Below are positions 17,124 through 25,695 of a stretch of 64,000 nt of DNA, one piece after another; positions within the stretch are counted from its first letter, which is position 1, and each line of letters opens with the position of its first letter. The stretch spans positions 620,001 through 684,000 of the forward strand of contig NZ_JAEAGO010000002.1 in assembly GCF_016464625.1 (NCBI RefSeq). Direction: 5' to 3'. Source of the DNA: Penaeicola halotolerans. GTDB taxonomy: Bacteria > Bacteroidota > Bacteroidia > Cytophagales > Cyclobacteriaceae. The notes beneath the pieces are model-generated. The model was not told where the DNA came from. It saw only the letters and a program-made list of their open reading frames with translations, and searched no databases. The position numbers and the translations under genes were made by a program.

Positions 17124-17831
17124 ATGAAAACGATCATAGATAGAGCAAATACTAGAGGTAAAGCCAATTTTGGTTGGTTAGATTCTAGCCACTCTTTTAG
17201 CTTTGGTAGATATTACAACCCTCAAAAAATGGGTTTTGGTCTTTTACGTGTACTAAATGACGACTACATCGCACCGGGTACTGGTTTTGGTAGACATCCG
17301 CATGACAATATGGAGATCATCTCTGTGCCGATTTCTGGAGGACTAGCACACCAAGATAGTGAGGGAAATGAGCATGAAATACGTGCTGGCGAAGTACAAA
17401 TCATGTCCGCAGGTACAGGCATAGAGCATGCTGAGATGAATTTGTCTAAGACAGAGACAACAAATTTCCTTCAGCTTTGGATCTTTCCTAAGCGTCAGAA
17501 TATCAAGCCAAACTATGCACAGAAAAGCTTCCCTGCTGCAGAGAGAAAAAACAAAATACAGACTATAGTGTCTCCTACTGATGAGGAGGCTCTATGGATC
17601 AACCAAGATGCGGTACTCTCTCTAGCTAATTTTGAAAAAGAGCAATCTGCTGACTACAAATTTCACTTTAGTGGAAATGGCGTCTATGCCTTTGTGATCA
17701 AAGGACAGATCGCAGTAGGAGACCAAGTGATCAATCAGCGTGATGCTATTGGAATATACGACACGGAGCAGTTTTCTTTCAAAGCCCTCGACAATGCAGA
17801 GGTACTTTTGATAGAGGTTCCTTTGAATTAA
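17124..17831 (+). CDS. Pirin-family bicupin (quercetinase-like)
   Basis: A 235-residue pirin. The N-terminal cupin metal site is complete: H58 and H60 in GRHPHDNMEI, H102 and E104 in GIEHAEMN. The C-terminal cupin (about 140-235) lacks metal residues, as is usual. Bacterial pirins of this length (YhhW type) can show quercetin 2,3-dioxygenase activity, but the physiological substrate is unknown. An AAGGAAAGGA purine tract precedes the ATG. A 4-nt gap leads to the nitroreductase, so the two are co-transcribed under the operator at 17088-17102. Confidence 0.92.
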   Translation: MKTIIDRANTRGKANFGWLDSSHSFSFGRYYNPQKMGFGLLRVLNDDYIAPGTGFGRHPHDNMEIISVPISGGLAHQDSEGNEHEIRAGEVQIMSAGTGIEHAEMNLSKTETTNFLQLWIFPKRQNIKPNYAQKSFPAAERKNKIQTIVSPTDEEALWINQDAVLSLANFEKEQSADYKFHFSGNGVYAFVIKGQIAVGDQVINQRDAIGIYDTEQFSFKALDNAEVLLIEVPLN

Positions 17832-17835
17832 TACT

Positions 17836-18378
17836 ATGCTACTAGATATTATCAAGAACAGAGTCAGTCCAGTCATATTTGACAAGAAAGAATTGACCGA
17901 AGAGCAGATAACAACATTATTGGAAGCCGCGAGATGGGCGCCTTCTTGCTACAATGAGCAACCTTGGCGTTTTTTTGTCATCAAAGGAGATAAGGATATC
18001 AGACAGAAGGTGATGAATACGCTTTTTGGGACTAACCCGATCATGGTGGCTAATGCACCACTCCTACTAGTGACAGTGGCTAAACGTAAGCTAGACATGA
18101 CAGGAGAGGTGAATGCCTACAGCTGGCATGATGTAGGACTCGCTATGGGTCAGCTTGGATTACAAGCTACTTCTATGGGGCTAGTGCTACATCAGATGGG
18201 AGGATTTGATCATGCGAGAGTAAAGGATATCCTCAAGCTAGATGAAAACTTAGACGTGATCTCTGTGACAGCTATCGGATATAAAGGTCAAGAAGCTGAT
18301 ATCCATGAGTCACTCTTAGCTAAAGCAGCGAAACCTAGAAGTAGGAGAGCACTAGATGAAATCGTAACATATTTATAA
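17836..18378 (+). CDS. Nitroreductase-family oxidoreductase
   Basis: A 180-residue FMN-dependent oxidoreductase. FMN-contact sequences: a basic N-terminus (IKNRVSP), AARWAPSCYNEQPWRF, and a C-terminal AIGYKG with a downstream arginine cluster. The AWLxGSC-type motif is replaced by WHDVGLAMGQLGLQATSMGL, typical of the short Bacteroidota members. Likely reduces quinones or nitroaromatics with NAD(P)H. Sits between pirin and YceI in one operon, which supports a role in redox or electrophile stress. Confidence 0.88.
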   Translation: MLLDIIKNRVSPVIFDKKELTEEQITTLLEAARWAPSCYNEQPWRFFVIKGDKDIRQKVMNTLFGTNPIMVANAPLLLVTVAKRKLDMTGEVNAYSWHDVGLAMGQLGLQATSMGLVLHQMGGFDHARVKDILKLDENLDVISVTAIGYKGQEADIHESLLAKAAKPRSRRALDEIVTYL

Positions 18379-18408
18379 TCTATAATTTTAAACTACAAAA
18401 CAATAATC

Positions 18409-18936
18409 ATGAGTACTACAAAATGGAATTTGGACCCAACTCACTCTGAGTTAAACTTCAAAGTAAAGCACTTGGTCATCTCTACTGTGACAGGATCATT
18501 CAACTCTTTTGAGGCGTCTGTAGAGACTAGCACAGAAGATTTCGATGGTGCATCTGTATCTTTTGCAGGTGATGTAAGCACAATCGATACAAACAATGCA
18601 GATAGAGATGGACACTTGAAGTCAGGTGATTTCTTTGATGTGGAAAAGTATCCAAAGATGACTTTTTCAAATGGTAAGCTAACTAAGAAAGGCGGTGACT
18701 ACGCTCTAGTAGGAGACTTGACTATCAAGGATGTGACTAAGCAAGTCACATTAAAGGCAACTTATGGTGGCACAGTAGTAGATCCTTATGGACAGACCAA
18801 GGCTGGATTTGAGTTAGAAGGAGAGATCAATAGAAAAGATTTCGGTTTAACTTGGTCAGCTGTGACAGAAGCAGGAAATGTAGTGGTAGGTGACAAAGTG
18901 AGAATCTTAGCTAACATCCAAGTGGTGAAAGCTTAA
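18409..18936 (+). CDS. YceI-family lipid-binding protein
   Basis: A 175-residue YceI lipocalin-like protein. Diagnostic strands: WNLDPTHSELNFKVKHL, NADRDGHLKSGDFFDVEKYP and a C-terminal DFGLTWSAVTEAGNVVVGD. The family binds polyisoprenoids such as quinones in a beta-barrel. Unlike E. coli YceI, there is no signal peptide, so this one is cytoplasmic. Third gene of the MarR-controlled operon with a 30-nt gap, followed by a terminator. A quinone-binding protein next to pirin and nitroreductase is consistent with a quinone stress response, which is inference. Confidence 0.92.
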   Translation: MSTTKWNLDPTHSELNFKVKHLVISTVTGSFNSFEASVETSTEDFDGASVSFAGDVSTIDTNNADRDGHLKSGDFFDVEKYPKMTFSNGKLTKKGGDYALVGDLTIKDVTKQVTLKATYGGTVVDPYGQTKAGFELEGEINRKDFGLTWSAVTEAGNVVVGDKVRILANIQVVKA

Positions 18937-18960
18937 ATAAAGCTCCTTTGTATATAAATG

Positions 18961-18987
18961 AAAAACGGCCTTGTGCCGTTTTTTTTT
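18961..18987 (+). terminator. Rho-independent terminator after the MarR regulon
   Basis: AAAAACGGC (18961-18969) pairs with GCCGTTTTT (18975-18983), 5-nt loop, long T-tract. Confidence 0.9.
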
Positions 18988-19087
18988 GCTCAAGCTCCAC
19001 TCATCATAGATAACAGTTTCTTGAAATACTCTCTTAGGTACATCCAATAGAAGTCCTTAAATTAGAGACTTATTAGATAATGAAATC

Positions 19088-20716
19088 ATGAAAAAATTAC
19101 TGATAGCAGTTTTTGGAGCACTTAGTTTAGTGTCCTGTCAGCAAAATCAAAGAGAGGGTAAGCCTAAGTTGGTAGTAGGTATCGTGGTAGATCAGATGCG
19201 CCAAGAATACCTTTACAAATATCAAGATCGGTTTAGTGAAGGTGGTTTTAAGCGTTTGATGAGCGAGGGTTTCATGTTTCAAAATGCTCACTATAATTAC
19301 ACGCCTACTTACACTGGTCCAGGACATGCCTCTGTATATACTGGCACTACTCCTGCTAATCATGGCATCATCGCCAATGACTGGTATGTTCGTCAACTAG
19401 GAAGATCAATCTATTGCGCAGAAGATAGTCTAGTATCTAATGTAGGTGGCTCTGCCAAAAGTGGAAAAATATCTCCTCGCAATATGCGCAGTACGACTAT
19501 CACAGATCAGTTGAGATTAGCTACAGGTAAGCAAGCAAAGGTTGTAGGTGTAGCAATCAAAGACCGAGGAGCTTCTTTGCCAGCAGGGCATATGGGAGAT
19601 GCATATTGGTTGGATAAGGCTACAGGCGAGTTTATGACCAGCACTTATTATACAGATGTGCTGCCGCAGTGGGCGCAAGACTTCAATGCACAAAAAAGAG
19701 CAGATCACTATCTATCTCAGACCTGGGAAACGCTTTATCCGATAGAGACTTATACGCAGAGTACAGCAGGAGATGATAATGATTTCGAAGGCCCATTCAT
19801 CGGTAAAGATGATACTGCATTCCCATATGACCTTTCAGCACTCAAAGATGATAATGGAGGCTACGACTTGGTGGCTAGTACTCCATATGGCAATGACTTA
19901 ACTTTAGAAATGGCCAAGGCAGCTATAGAGGGAGAGCAGCTAGGTCAAGGAGATGTTACAGATTTCTTAGCACTAAGTTTTTCTTCTCCAGACTACATTG
20001 GTCATAGATTTGGTCCAAGTTCTGTCGAGCTTGAAGACAATTACCTCAGACTTGATCTGGCATTAGCAGATTTTCTAGCCTATTTAGATCAGACAGTTGG
20101 AGAGGGTAACTACTTGATCTTTTTGACAGCTGATCATGGTGTAGCTGACATTCCTGACTACATGCAGTCTGAGAATATACCTGCAGGTGGTTTGGATATG
20201 CGATTTATTACGACACAGTTGAGAGGCTTTACCAATGATAAATTTGGTCCAGGAAACTGGATTGAAAATGTATCCAATGATCAAATTTTCTTCAATCGTA
20301 AGTTAGCTGCGGAAAAAGGAATCAGTATAGAGTCTATGCAAAGACAAGTGGCAGATTTCCTTTTGAGATTTGATGGGATCAAAGAGACCTATACAGGCAC
20401 AGATATGATGCGTGAAAACTATAGCTATGGGAAAAAACAATTACTCCAAATGGGTTATAGTCATAAATATTCAGGAGATGTGATCGTGATATTGGAGCCA
20501 GCTTGGCTATCTAGCTCATGGAAAGGAACTACCCATGGATCTGGCTATACCTATGATACCCACGTACCAGTGATGTTTTACGGTTGGGGTGTAAGGGCTG
20601 GTAGATCTAGCCAATATCACACGATCACGGATATCGCTCCTACACTGGCAGTGATGCTAGAGATCGGCATGCCTAACGCGACCACCGGTCAGCCATTGAC
20701 GGAGATTTTAGATTAG
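19088..20716 (+). CDS. PafA-like alkaline phosphatase, lipoprotein
   Basis: A 542-residue alkaline-phosphatase-superfamily protein. The lipobox LSLVSC puts the acylated cysteine at residue 18. Nucleophile T76 lies in TPTYTGPGHASVYTG; metal ligands appear in VVDQMRQEY, SPDYIGHRFGP, LTADHGV and GYTYDTHVP. K158 and R160 in IKDRGASLPAGH match the Lys/Arg pair that defines PafA-type phosphate monoesterases, with the Asn of ANDWY as the additional contact. It probably releases phosphate from organic esters in the periplasm or at the surface. The threonine nucleophile separates it from PhoA. Single gene with its own terminator. Confidence 0.9.
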   Translation: MKKLLIAVFGALSLVSCQQNQREGKPKLVVGIVVDQMRQEYLYKYQDRFSEGGFKRLMSEGFMFQNAHYNYTPTYTGPGHASVYTGTTPANHGIIANDWYVRQLGRSIYCAEDSLVSNVGGSAKSGKISPRNMRSTTITDQLRLATGKQAKVVGVAIKDRGASLPAGHMGDAYWLDKATGEFMTSTYYTDVLPQWAQDFNAQKRADHYLSQTWETLYPIETYTQSTAGDDNDFEGPFIGKDDTAFPYDLSALKDDNGGYDLVASTPYGNDLTLEMAKAAIEGEQLGQGDVTDFLALSFSSPDYIGHRFGPSSVELEDNYLRLDLALADFLAYLDQTVGEGNYLIFLTADHGVADIPDYMQSENIPAGGLDMRFITTQLRGFTNDKFGPGNWIENVSNDQIFFNRKLAAEKGISIESMQRQVADFLLRFDGIKETYTGTDMMRENYSYGKKQLLQMGYSHKYSGDVIVILEPAWLSSSWKGTTHGSGYTYDTHVPVMFYGWGVRAGRSSQYHTITDIAPTLAVMLEIGMPNATTGQPLTEILD

Positions 20717-20736
20717 ATAGATAAAGCAAGAGATTA

Positions 20737-20765
20737 AAGAGCGGCTGTGTGGTCGCTTTTTTTAT
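20737..20765 (+). terminator. Rho-independent terminator after the PafA-like gene
   Basis: AAAGAGCGGC (20737-20746 region) pairs with GTCGCTTTT, with G-T wobbles, loop TGTGTG, followed by TTTTTTT. Confidence 0.75.
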
Positions 20766-20941
20766 TGACTGATTTTCCCCTTTAGAAATAGCGATTTAGT
20801 TTTTCCTCTCATCACATTTACTGAGCTTTTCAGCCACCTTTTTATTAAATTGATATCTCAAACTCTGCTGGTCTATCAGCGTATGTTAAATGGGTGAAGT
20901 CCCCTTTTTTAAACACATGTTTCTTTAAATTTTCAAAACCT

Positions 20942-22840
20942 ATGAGTGATAAGATACATACCCTTAGCGGATACTTTCATGAATATCAAAAAAGCGTACT
21001 TGAGCCAGAGAAGTTTTGGGCGCGCATCGCAGATTCTTTTCACTGGAAGAAGCGCTGGGATAAAGTACTCGAATGGGATTTTAAAACACCAGATATCAAG
21101 TGGTTTGTCAATGGAAAATTGAATATCACAGAAAATATATTAGACAGACACCTGTATACTTTAGGAGATCAACCAGCCATCATTTGGGAACCAAATGATC
21201 CAAAAGAGCAGGGAAGAAAAATTTCTTATCGAGAACTGCATGAGCAAGTTTGTCAGTTTGCCAATGTGCTAAAGGCTAAAGGAATCCAAAAGGGAGATCG
21301 AGTGATCATTTATATGCCGATGGTACCTGAGGCGGCAGTTGCTATGTTAGCTTGTGCGCGTTTAGGAGCGGTACATTCAGTAGTATTTGCAGGATTTTCT
21401 AGTACCTCGCTAGCCGATAGGATCAATGACTGTGAGGCTAAAATGGTTATCACCTCGGATGGAAATTTTCGCGGAGCCAAAAAAATCCCAGTCAAAGCAG
21501 TCGTAGATGAAGCTCTAGAAAAGACAAGTACTATCGAGTCTGTGATCGTCTATCAGCGTACAGGAGAAGATGTGAAGATGAAGTCTGGAAGAGATCATTG
21601 GTGGCATGAGGTCACTGAGGGTGTCTCCATAGAAAATAAGGCTACGGAAATGGATGCTGAGGATATGCTATTTATCCTATACACTTCTGGCTCTACAGGT
21701 AAGCCAAAGGGAGTAGTGCATACGACTGGAGGCTACATGGTGTATAGCCATTACACATTTACGAATGTTTTTCAATATAGCCCAGGGGATATCTATTGGT
21801 GTACAGCAGATGTCGGCTGGATCACTGGCCACTCTTATATTGTTTACGGACCATTACTCGCAGGAGGCACTACATTGATGTTTGAAGGTGTCCCTACTTG
21901 GCCTGATGCAGGGCGGTTTTGGGAGATCATCGATAAGTATCAAGTCAATCAGTTCTACACTGCACCTACGGCTATCAGGGCACTTCAAGCCTTTGGTACG
22001 AAACCTATAGAACCTTACAAATTAGATTCACTTCGCGTATTGGGATCAGTGGGTGAGCCGATCAATGAAGAAGCATGGCACTGGTATCATGCGCACATCG
22101 GCAAAGGAAAATGTCCGATAGTAGATACTTGGTGGCAGACAGAGACAGGAGGTATTATGGTCTCTCCTATCGCTGGAGTGACTCCTACCAAGCCTAGTTA
22201 TGCTACTCTACCCCTCCCAGGAATACAGCTAGCGATCATGGATCCTGAGGGTAAGGAGCTCATGGGGAACTCTGTGGAAGGGAATCTCTGCGTCAAATTT
22301 CCATGGCCAGGGATGTTGCGCACTACTTATGGAGACCATGAGCGCTGTAAGCAAACGTACTTTGCTACTTACAAAGGAATGTATTTTACAGGAGATGGAG
22401 TCAAAAGAGACCATGACGGATACTACAGGATACTGGGTAGAGTAGATGATGTCATCAATGTATCAGGCCACAGAATGGGCACAGCAGAAGTAGAAAATGC
22501 TATCAATGAACATCCAAAAGTCATCGAGTCTGCTGTAGTAGGCTATCCACATGAAGTCAAGGGTCAGGGCATTTATGCCTATGTGATCTGTGATATGAGT
22601 AATCGTACAGCAGAAAATCTCATCAATGAGATCCGCGAGATGGTGAGCAATATCATCGGACCTATCGCCAAACCTGATAAAGTACAGATCGTGTCTGGCT
22701 TGCCTAAGACAAGGTCTGGTAAGATCATGAGAAGGATACTGCGTAAAGTAGCCGAGGGAGACACTTCTAATCTAGGCGATACTTCTACGCTACTTGATCC
22801 AGAAGTAGTCAAAGAGATCATAGAGGGTAGGATCAAGTGA
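20942..22840 (+). CDS. acs: Acetyl-CoA synthetase (AMP-forming)
   Basis: A 632-residue enzyme that makes acetyl-CoA from acetate, ATP and CoA by way of acetyl-AMP. P-loop-like LYTSGSTGKPKGVVHT, the acetate-pocket sequence WWQTETGG, the hinge GRVDDVINVSGHRMGTAEVE and the acetylatable catalytic lysine K594 in TRSGKIMRRILRK are all present. ATG 20942 is chosen over an upstream GTG, because family members begin with a short tail before the FWARIADSFHWKKRWDKV region. It stands alone with about 220 bases upstream in which I see only the preceding terminator. Length is slightly below E. coli Acs (652). Confidence 0.95.
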   Translation: MSDKIHTLSGYFHEYQKSVLEPEKFWARIADSFHWKKRWDKVLEWDFKTPDIKWFVNGKLNITENILDRHLYTLGDQPAIIWEPNDPKEQGRKISYRELHEQVCQFANVLKAKGIQKGDRVIIYMPMVPEAAVAMLACARLGAVHSVVFAGFSSTSLADRINDCEAKMVITSDGNFRGAKKIPVKAVVDEALEKTSTIESVIVYQRTGEDVKMKSGRDHWWHEVTEGVSIENKATEMDAEDMLFILYTSGSTGKPKGVVHTTGGYMVYSHYTFTNVFQYSPGDIYWCTADVGWITGHSYIVYGPLLAGGTTLMFEGVPTWPDAGRFWEIIDKYQVNQFYTAPTAIRALQAFGTKPIEPYKLDSLRVLGSVGEPINEEAWHWYHAHIGKGKCPIVDTWWQTETGGIMVSPIAGVTPTKPSYATLPLPGIQLAIMDPEGKELMGNSVEGNLCVKFPWPGMLRTTYGDHERCKQTYFATYKGMYFTGDGVKRDHDGYYRILGRVDDVINVSGHRMGTAEVENAINEHPKVIESAVVGYPHEVKGQGIYAYVICDMSNRTAENLINEIREMVSNIIGPIAKPDKVQIVSGLPKTRSGKIMRRILRKVAEGDTSNLGDTSTLLDPEVVKEIIEGRIK

Positions 22841-22910
22841 TTTTTACTCAGATAATGTAAATTCAAAAAATAGAGGTTAGCTTTAAGTTTAGATAAATAA
22901 AAAAGAACAC

Positions 22911-23900
22911 ATGAAAAAAATATTTTTAGCATTAGCCTTTATCTGTGCGGGATTTATTAGCCAAGCGCAAACTAGTCAAGAGGAGGTAAAAGAGTGGCTT
23001 AGTATCCTTTCTTCAGATGAGATGAAAGGTCGCAAAAGTGGTACCTATCAGATGCTTCAGGCAGCACAGTATATCGCCTCACACTATGAAGCTGCAGGAT
23101 TGAAAATGATCCCAGGGCAGGATAATTATTTCCAGCCAGTGTCATTTAGCAATCGCCAAGGTGAAAAAATCATAGATCGAAATGTAGTGGGACTATTGGA
23201 AGGAAGTGACCCTGCATTGAAAGATGAATATATCCTTGTCACAGCACACTTTGATCATATAGGGATCAGTAGAGCGGTGAATGGCGATTCTATCAATAAT
23301 GGTGCTGATGATAATGCCTCTGGAGTAGTCGCTATGTTGACGATGATGCATAATTTCAAAAAGCAAGGGATTCAACCTAAGCGTTCGATCATCTTTGTGG
23401 CTTTTACTGGTGAAGAGATGGGACTACAAGGCTCTAAATACTATGCAAATAATCCAGTATATCCACTAGAGAAGACTAATGTGAACCTCAACTTTGAGAT
23501 GGTGGCTCACTCTGAAAAGCTCGGTAAACGTAAGTTTTATCTCACAGGTGACACTTATTCTGATCTAGCTACAGTGATCAGATCATCCCTTAATGGTACT
23601 GATTGGGAGTTGATCGATGACCCCTTTAGAGAGATGCAACTATTCTATAGATCAGATAATGCTTCTTTTGTAAGCATGAAAATAGAAGGTGATATGAAAT
23701 ATGGAATCCCTGCACATACACTTTGTACTTGGGGAACTGAGAGTCACTATCATAGGCCAAACGACCAAGTGGATATCGTAGATTTTGAAAACATGACATC
23801 ATTTGTCAATATGATTTCGAAAGTATCTCTAGATATAGCCAATAGGCCAGCTCAAATCAAATGGACAAGTGATGAGTTTAGCAGATATGCTGGAAAGTAA
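22911..23900 (+). CDS. Secreted M28-family zinc peptidase
   Basis: A 329-residue exported peptidase. Signal peptide ends FISQAQ at about residue 20. The dizinc ligands are visible: H in VTAHFDHIG, D in NNGADDNASG, catalytic and binding E-E in AFTGEEMGLQG, an acidic residue in NLNFEMVAH, and H in SHYHRPNDQVD. M28 enzymes are aminopeptidases or related exopeptidases. There is no PA or PDZ insert. It stands alone with a terminator. It may cooperate with the secreted Xaa-Pro aminopeptidase at 3144-4748 in peptide feeding (inference). Confidence 0.9.
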   Translation: MKKIFLALAFICAGFISQAQTSQEEVKEWLSILSSDEMKGRKSGTYQMLQAAQYIASHYEAAGLKMIPGQDNYFQPVSFSNRQGEKIIDRNVVGLLEGSDPALKDEYILVTAHFDHIGISRAVNGDSINNGADDNASGVVAMLTMMHNFKKQGIQPKRSIIFVAFTGEEMGLQGSKYYANNPVYPLEKTNVNLNFEMVAHSEKLGKRKFYLTGDTYSDLATVIRSSLNGTDWELIDDPFREMQLFYRSDNASFVSMKIEGDMKYGIPAHTLCTWGTESHYHRPNDQVDIVDFENMTSFVNMISKVSLDIANRPAQIKWTSDEFSRYAGK

Positions 23901-23903
23901 AAG

Positions 23904-23929
23904 AAAAGGAGCCAAATGGCTCCTTTTTC
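23904..23929. terminator. Bidirectional rho-independent terminator
   Basis: AAAAGGAGCC (23904-23913) pairs with GGCTCCTTTT (23918-23927), loop AAAT. It overlaps the last codon area of the convergent propeller gene, which ends at 23928. Confidence 0.85.
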
Positions 23930-25097
23930 ATTGTGTGGCTAATTTGTAGATAACAAAGTCTGTGAACTCCTCCTCCACTTCTGTGGAGGCAGGTCTTCTG
24001 ACAAGTAGTCGACCATCTCCCATAGTTACTAGCATATCTTTTGAAAGTAATGGGAGGGTGCCATCTAGTTGCTTTCCATCTTTAAAGAGAAGCATTCTCA
24101 AGTTCTCTGGATCATTTTTAGGGTCGTACGACTCATCGATGGCTACCTTTGCTTCAAAGGTACTTTCACTGATGCCAGTATAATACTCTAGCAACCAAAA
24201 GCCATTTCCAAGATCAATAAAGCTTTTATTGCGTCCAGCTATATAATTGAAAGCTTTCATCGCAGGATCTTCTGATGGGGTCTCGATAGAGATTGGGTCT
24301 AGTCTTTTGAAGTCTTCATAGTTGACAGGTATTTTTTCACTTAGGGCAAAGTCATTAGTAATGTCATAGACTTGGATCTCTTGTCCCACTTCATGAAGCA
24401 GATAGAGTTTTTGATCAGCTATAAAAAATCTTTTCCCCATCACCTCAGGATAAAAAGTCTTCGATTCAGGGCTGTAGCCAGCTAGGTCATAGGGGATGAT
24501 AGAACCTTGTGTTTTATCATCTTGCTTGAAGGTATGGAGGCTTTTGAGTGTATCCTTCATTACAGGTACTTGTGCGATATGGTGCGCAGATATGTAGGCA
24601 GTAGGCCCTACGATATATACGGGCACGTCATCTTGCATATAATATTGTGTACGGCCCAGCGGAGCAAATGTCATGACAGGGAGAGGGCCTCTGACGATGC
24701 TTTTGTCAATCAAGTTCCAGTTTTGATCATATCTAGCCCAACCCATGGAAGGCTCTACGATTCGCTCTCCATTTTCCCCAAAACCTAATCCTAAGAGAGC
24801 CCTTGGTCCATAAGTGTCAGGGCCATCTCCTTTTCTATAAACTGATTTCAGCACTTCTCCTTGCTCACTGATTTCCATCAGCGTATCAGCTATGGATAGG
24901 TGTCCTAGGAAAATCTTTTCCTCTGGGCTGTAATCTGTGATAGTGACTCTAGTAAGCCGCTCTATGCGAAATGAATCAATAGGGATGAGTGAATACGCTG
25001 ATGCTTGATCTGCAGAAGAATCTTTTTGTTCTTCTGAACTGGTACAAGCTATCGCTAGGGTAGCCGTCAGAATAGCAGCTAGTTGAATGTATTTCAT
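23928..25097 (-). CDS. Beta-propeller-type lipoprotein (second copy)
   Basis: A 389-residue lipoprotein, lipobox TLAIAC with Cys18, followed by a short Ser/Glu/Gln-rich tether. Repeated strand motifs (ITDYSPEEKIFLGHLSIAD, RKGDGPDTYGPRALLG, FFIADQKLYLLHEVGQEIQV) suggest a six-bladed propeller of the kind abundant in Bacteroidota (DUF4221 or DUF5128-like). The GDGPDTYGP element corresponds to GGGPGEYES in the lipoprotein at 10372-11553. Function unknown. The terminator stem overlaps its stop, so it shares the hairpin with the M28 gene. Confidence 0.7.
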   Translation of the reverse strand: MKYIQLAAILTATLAIACTSSEEQKDSSADQASAYSLIPIDSFRIERLTRVTITDYSPEEKIFLGHLSIADTLMEISEQGEVLKSVYRKGDGPDTYGPRALLGLGFGENGERIVEPSMGWARYDQNWNLIDKSIVRGPLPVMTFAPLGRTQYYMQDDVPVYIVGPTAYISAHHIAQVPVMKDTLKSLHTFKQDDKTQGSIIPYDLAGYSPESKTFYPEVMGKRFFIADQKLYLLHEVGQEIQVYDITNDFALSEKIPVNYEDFKRLDPISIETPSEDPAMKAFNYIAGRNKSFIDLGNGFWLLEYYTGISESTFEAKVAIDESYDPKNDPENLRMLLFKDGKQLDGTLPLLSKDMLVTMGDGRLLVRRPASTEVEEEFTDFVIYKLATQ

Positions 25098-25177
25098 AGT
25101 CGCTTTTGATTTTTCAACTAAGAAATTAATAATAAATAGATAATCAAAGAGATCGACTAAATATTTAGTAGACTTGA

Positions 25178-25204
25178 CAAAAAAACCGACTCCAAGGTCG
25201 GCTT
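25178..25204 (-). terminator. Rho-independent terminator after msrC
   Basis: CCGAC (25186-25190) pairs with GTCGG (25197-25201). On the minus strand a long T-run (A-run 25179-25185 on plus) follows. Confidence 0.75.
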
Positions 25205-25209
25205 TAGCA

Positions 25210-25692
25210 CTACAAAAATTTCTCTATGCTTCGCATCAATTGCTCTAGATACTCCTGATCAGTTTCGTCAAAGTCTGCAAGCTGGTCACTGTCTACATCT
25301 AGCACGATAGCTACTTCACCATTTTTGAATCCAGGTACCACGATCTCAGATTTGCTATCAGAACTACAGGCAATATGGCCTGGGAATGCATCAACATCGG
25401 GAACTAGCTGAGTTTTACCTTCAGACCATGCTGTCCCACAGACTCCTTTTCCTTTTCGAATGCGTGTGCAAGCGATCGGTCCTTGGAATGGCCCAAGCAC
25501 CAGCTCCTCTTGTTTGACAATATAAAAACCCACCCAAAAGAAGCCCATAGCTTGTCTCAATGCTGCTGCTATATTGGATAAATTAGCTACTACATCTGGT
25601 TCACCCATGATCAGGCCTTCGATTTGTGGAAGTAGCGCCTCGTATTTTTCAGCTTTGCTGACTGTATTTGGTATATAAAGTGATTCTGCCAT
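25210..25692 (-). CDS. msrC: Free methionine-(R)-sulfoxide reductase (GAF domain)
   Basis: A 160-residue single-GAF enzyme that reduces free methionine-R-sulfoxide. C75, C85 and C109 have exactly the spacing of the three cysteines of E. coli MsrC (10 and 24 residues apart), in ACTRIRKGKGVC and GHIACSSDSKSE. The D-x-D-S element (VLDVDSDQLADFDETD) closes the substrate pocket. It is downstream of ribD with a 3-nt gap, so both are expressed from one transcript. Reason for the pairing is unclear. Confidence 0.93.
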   Translation of the reverse strand: MAESLYIPNTVSKAEKYEALLPQIEGLIMGEPDVVANLSNIAAALRQAMGFFWVGFYIVKQEELVLGPFQGPIACTRIRKGKGVCGTAWSEGKTQLVPDVDAFPGHIACSSDSKSEIVVPGFKNGEVAIVLDVDSDQLADFDETDQEYLEQLMRSIEKFL

Positions 25693-25695
25693 GAT

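Noticed and set aside
20766-20941. Possible small gene or RNA upstream of acs
   Set aside because: No open frame with plausible start and no strong hairpin; only the preceding terminator and AT-rich sequence.
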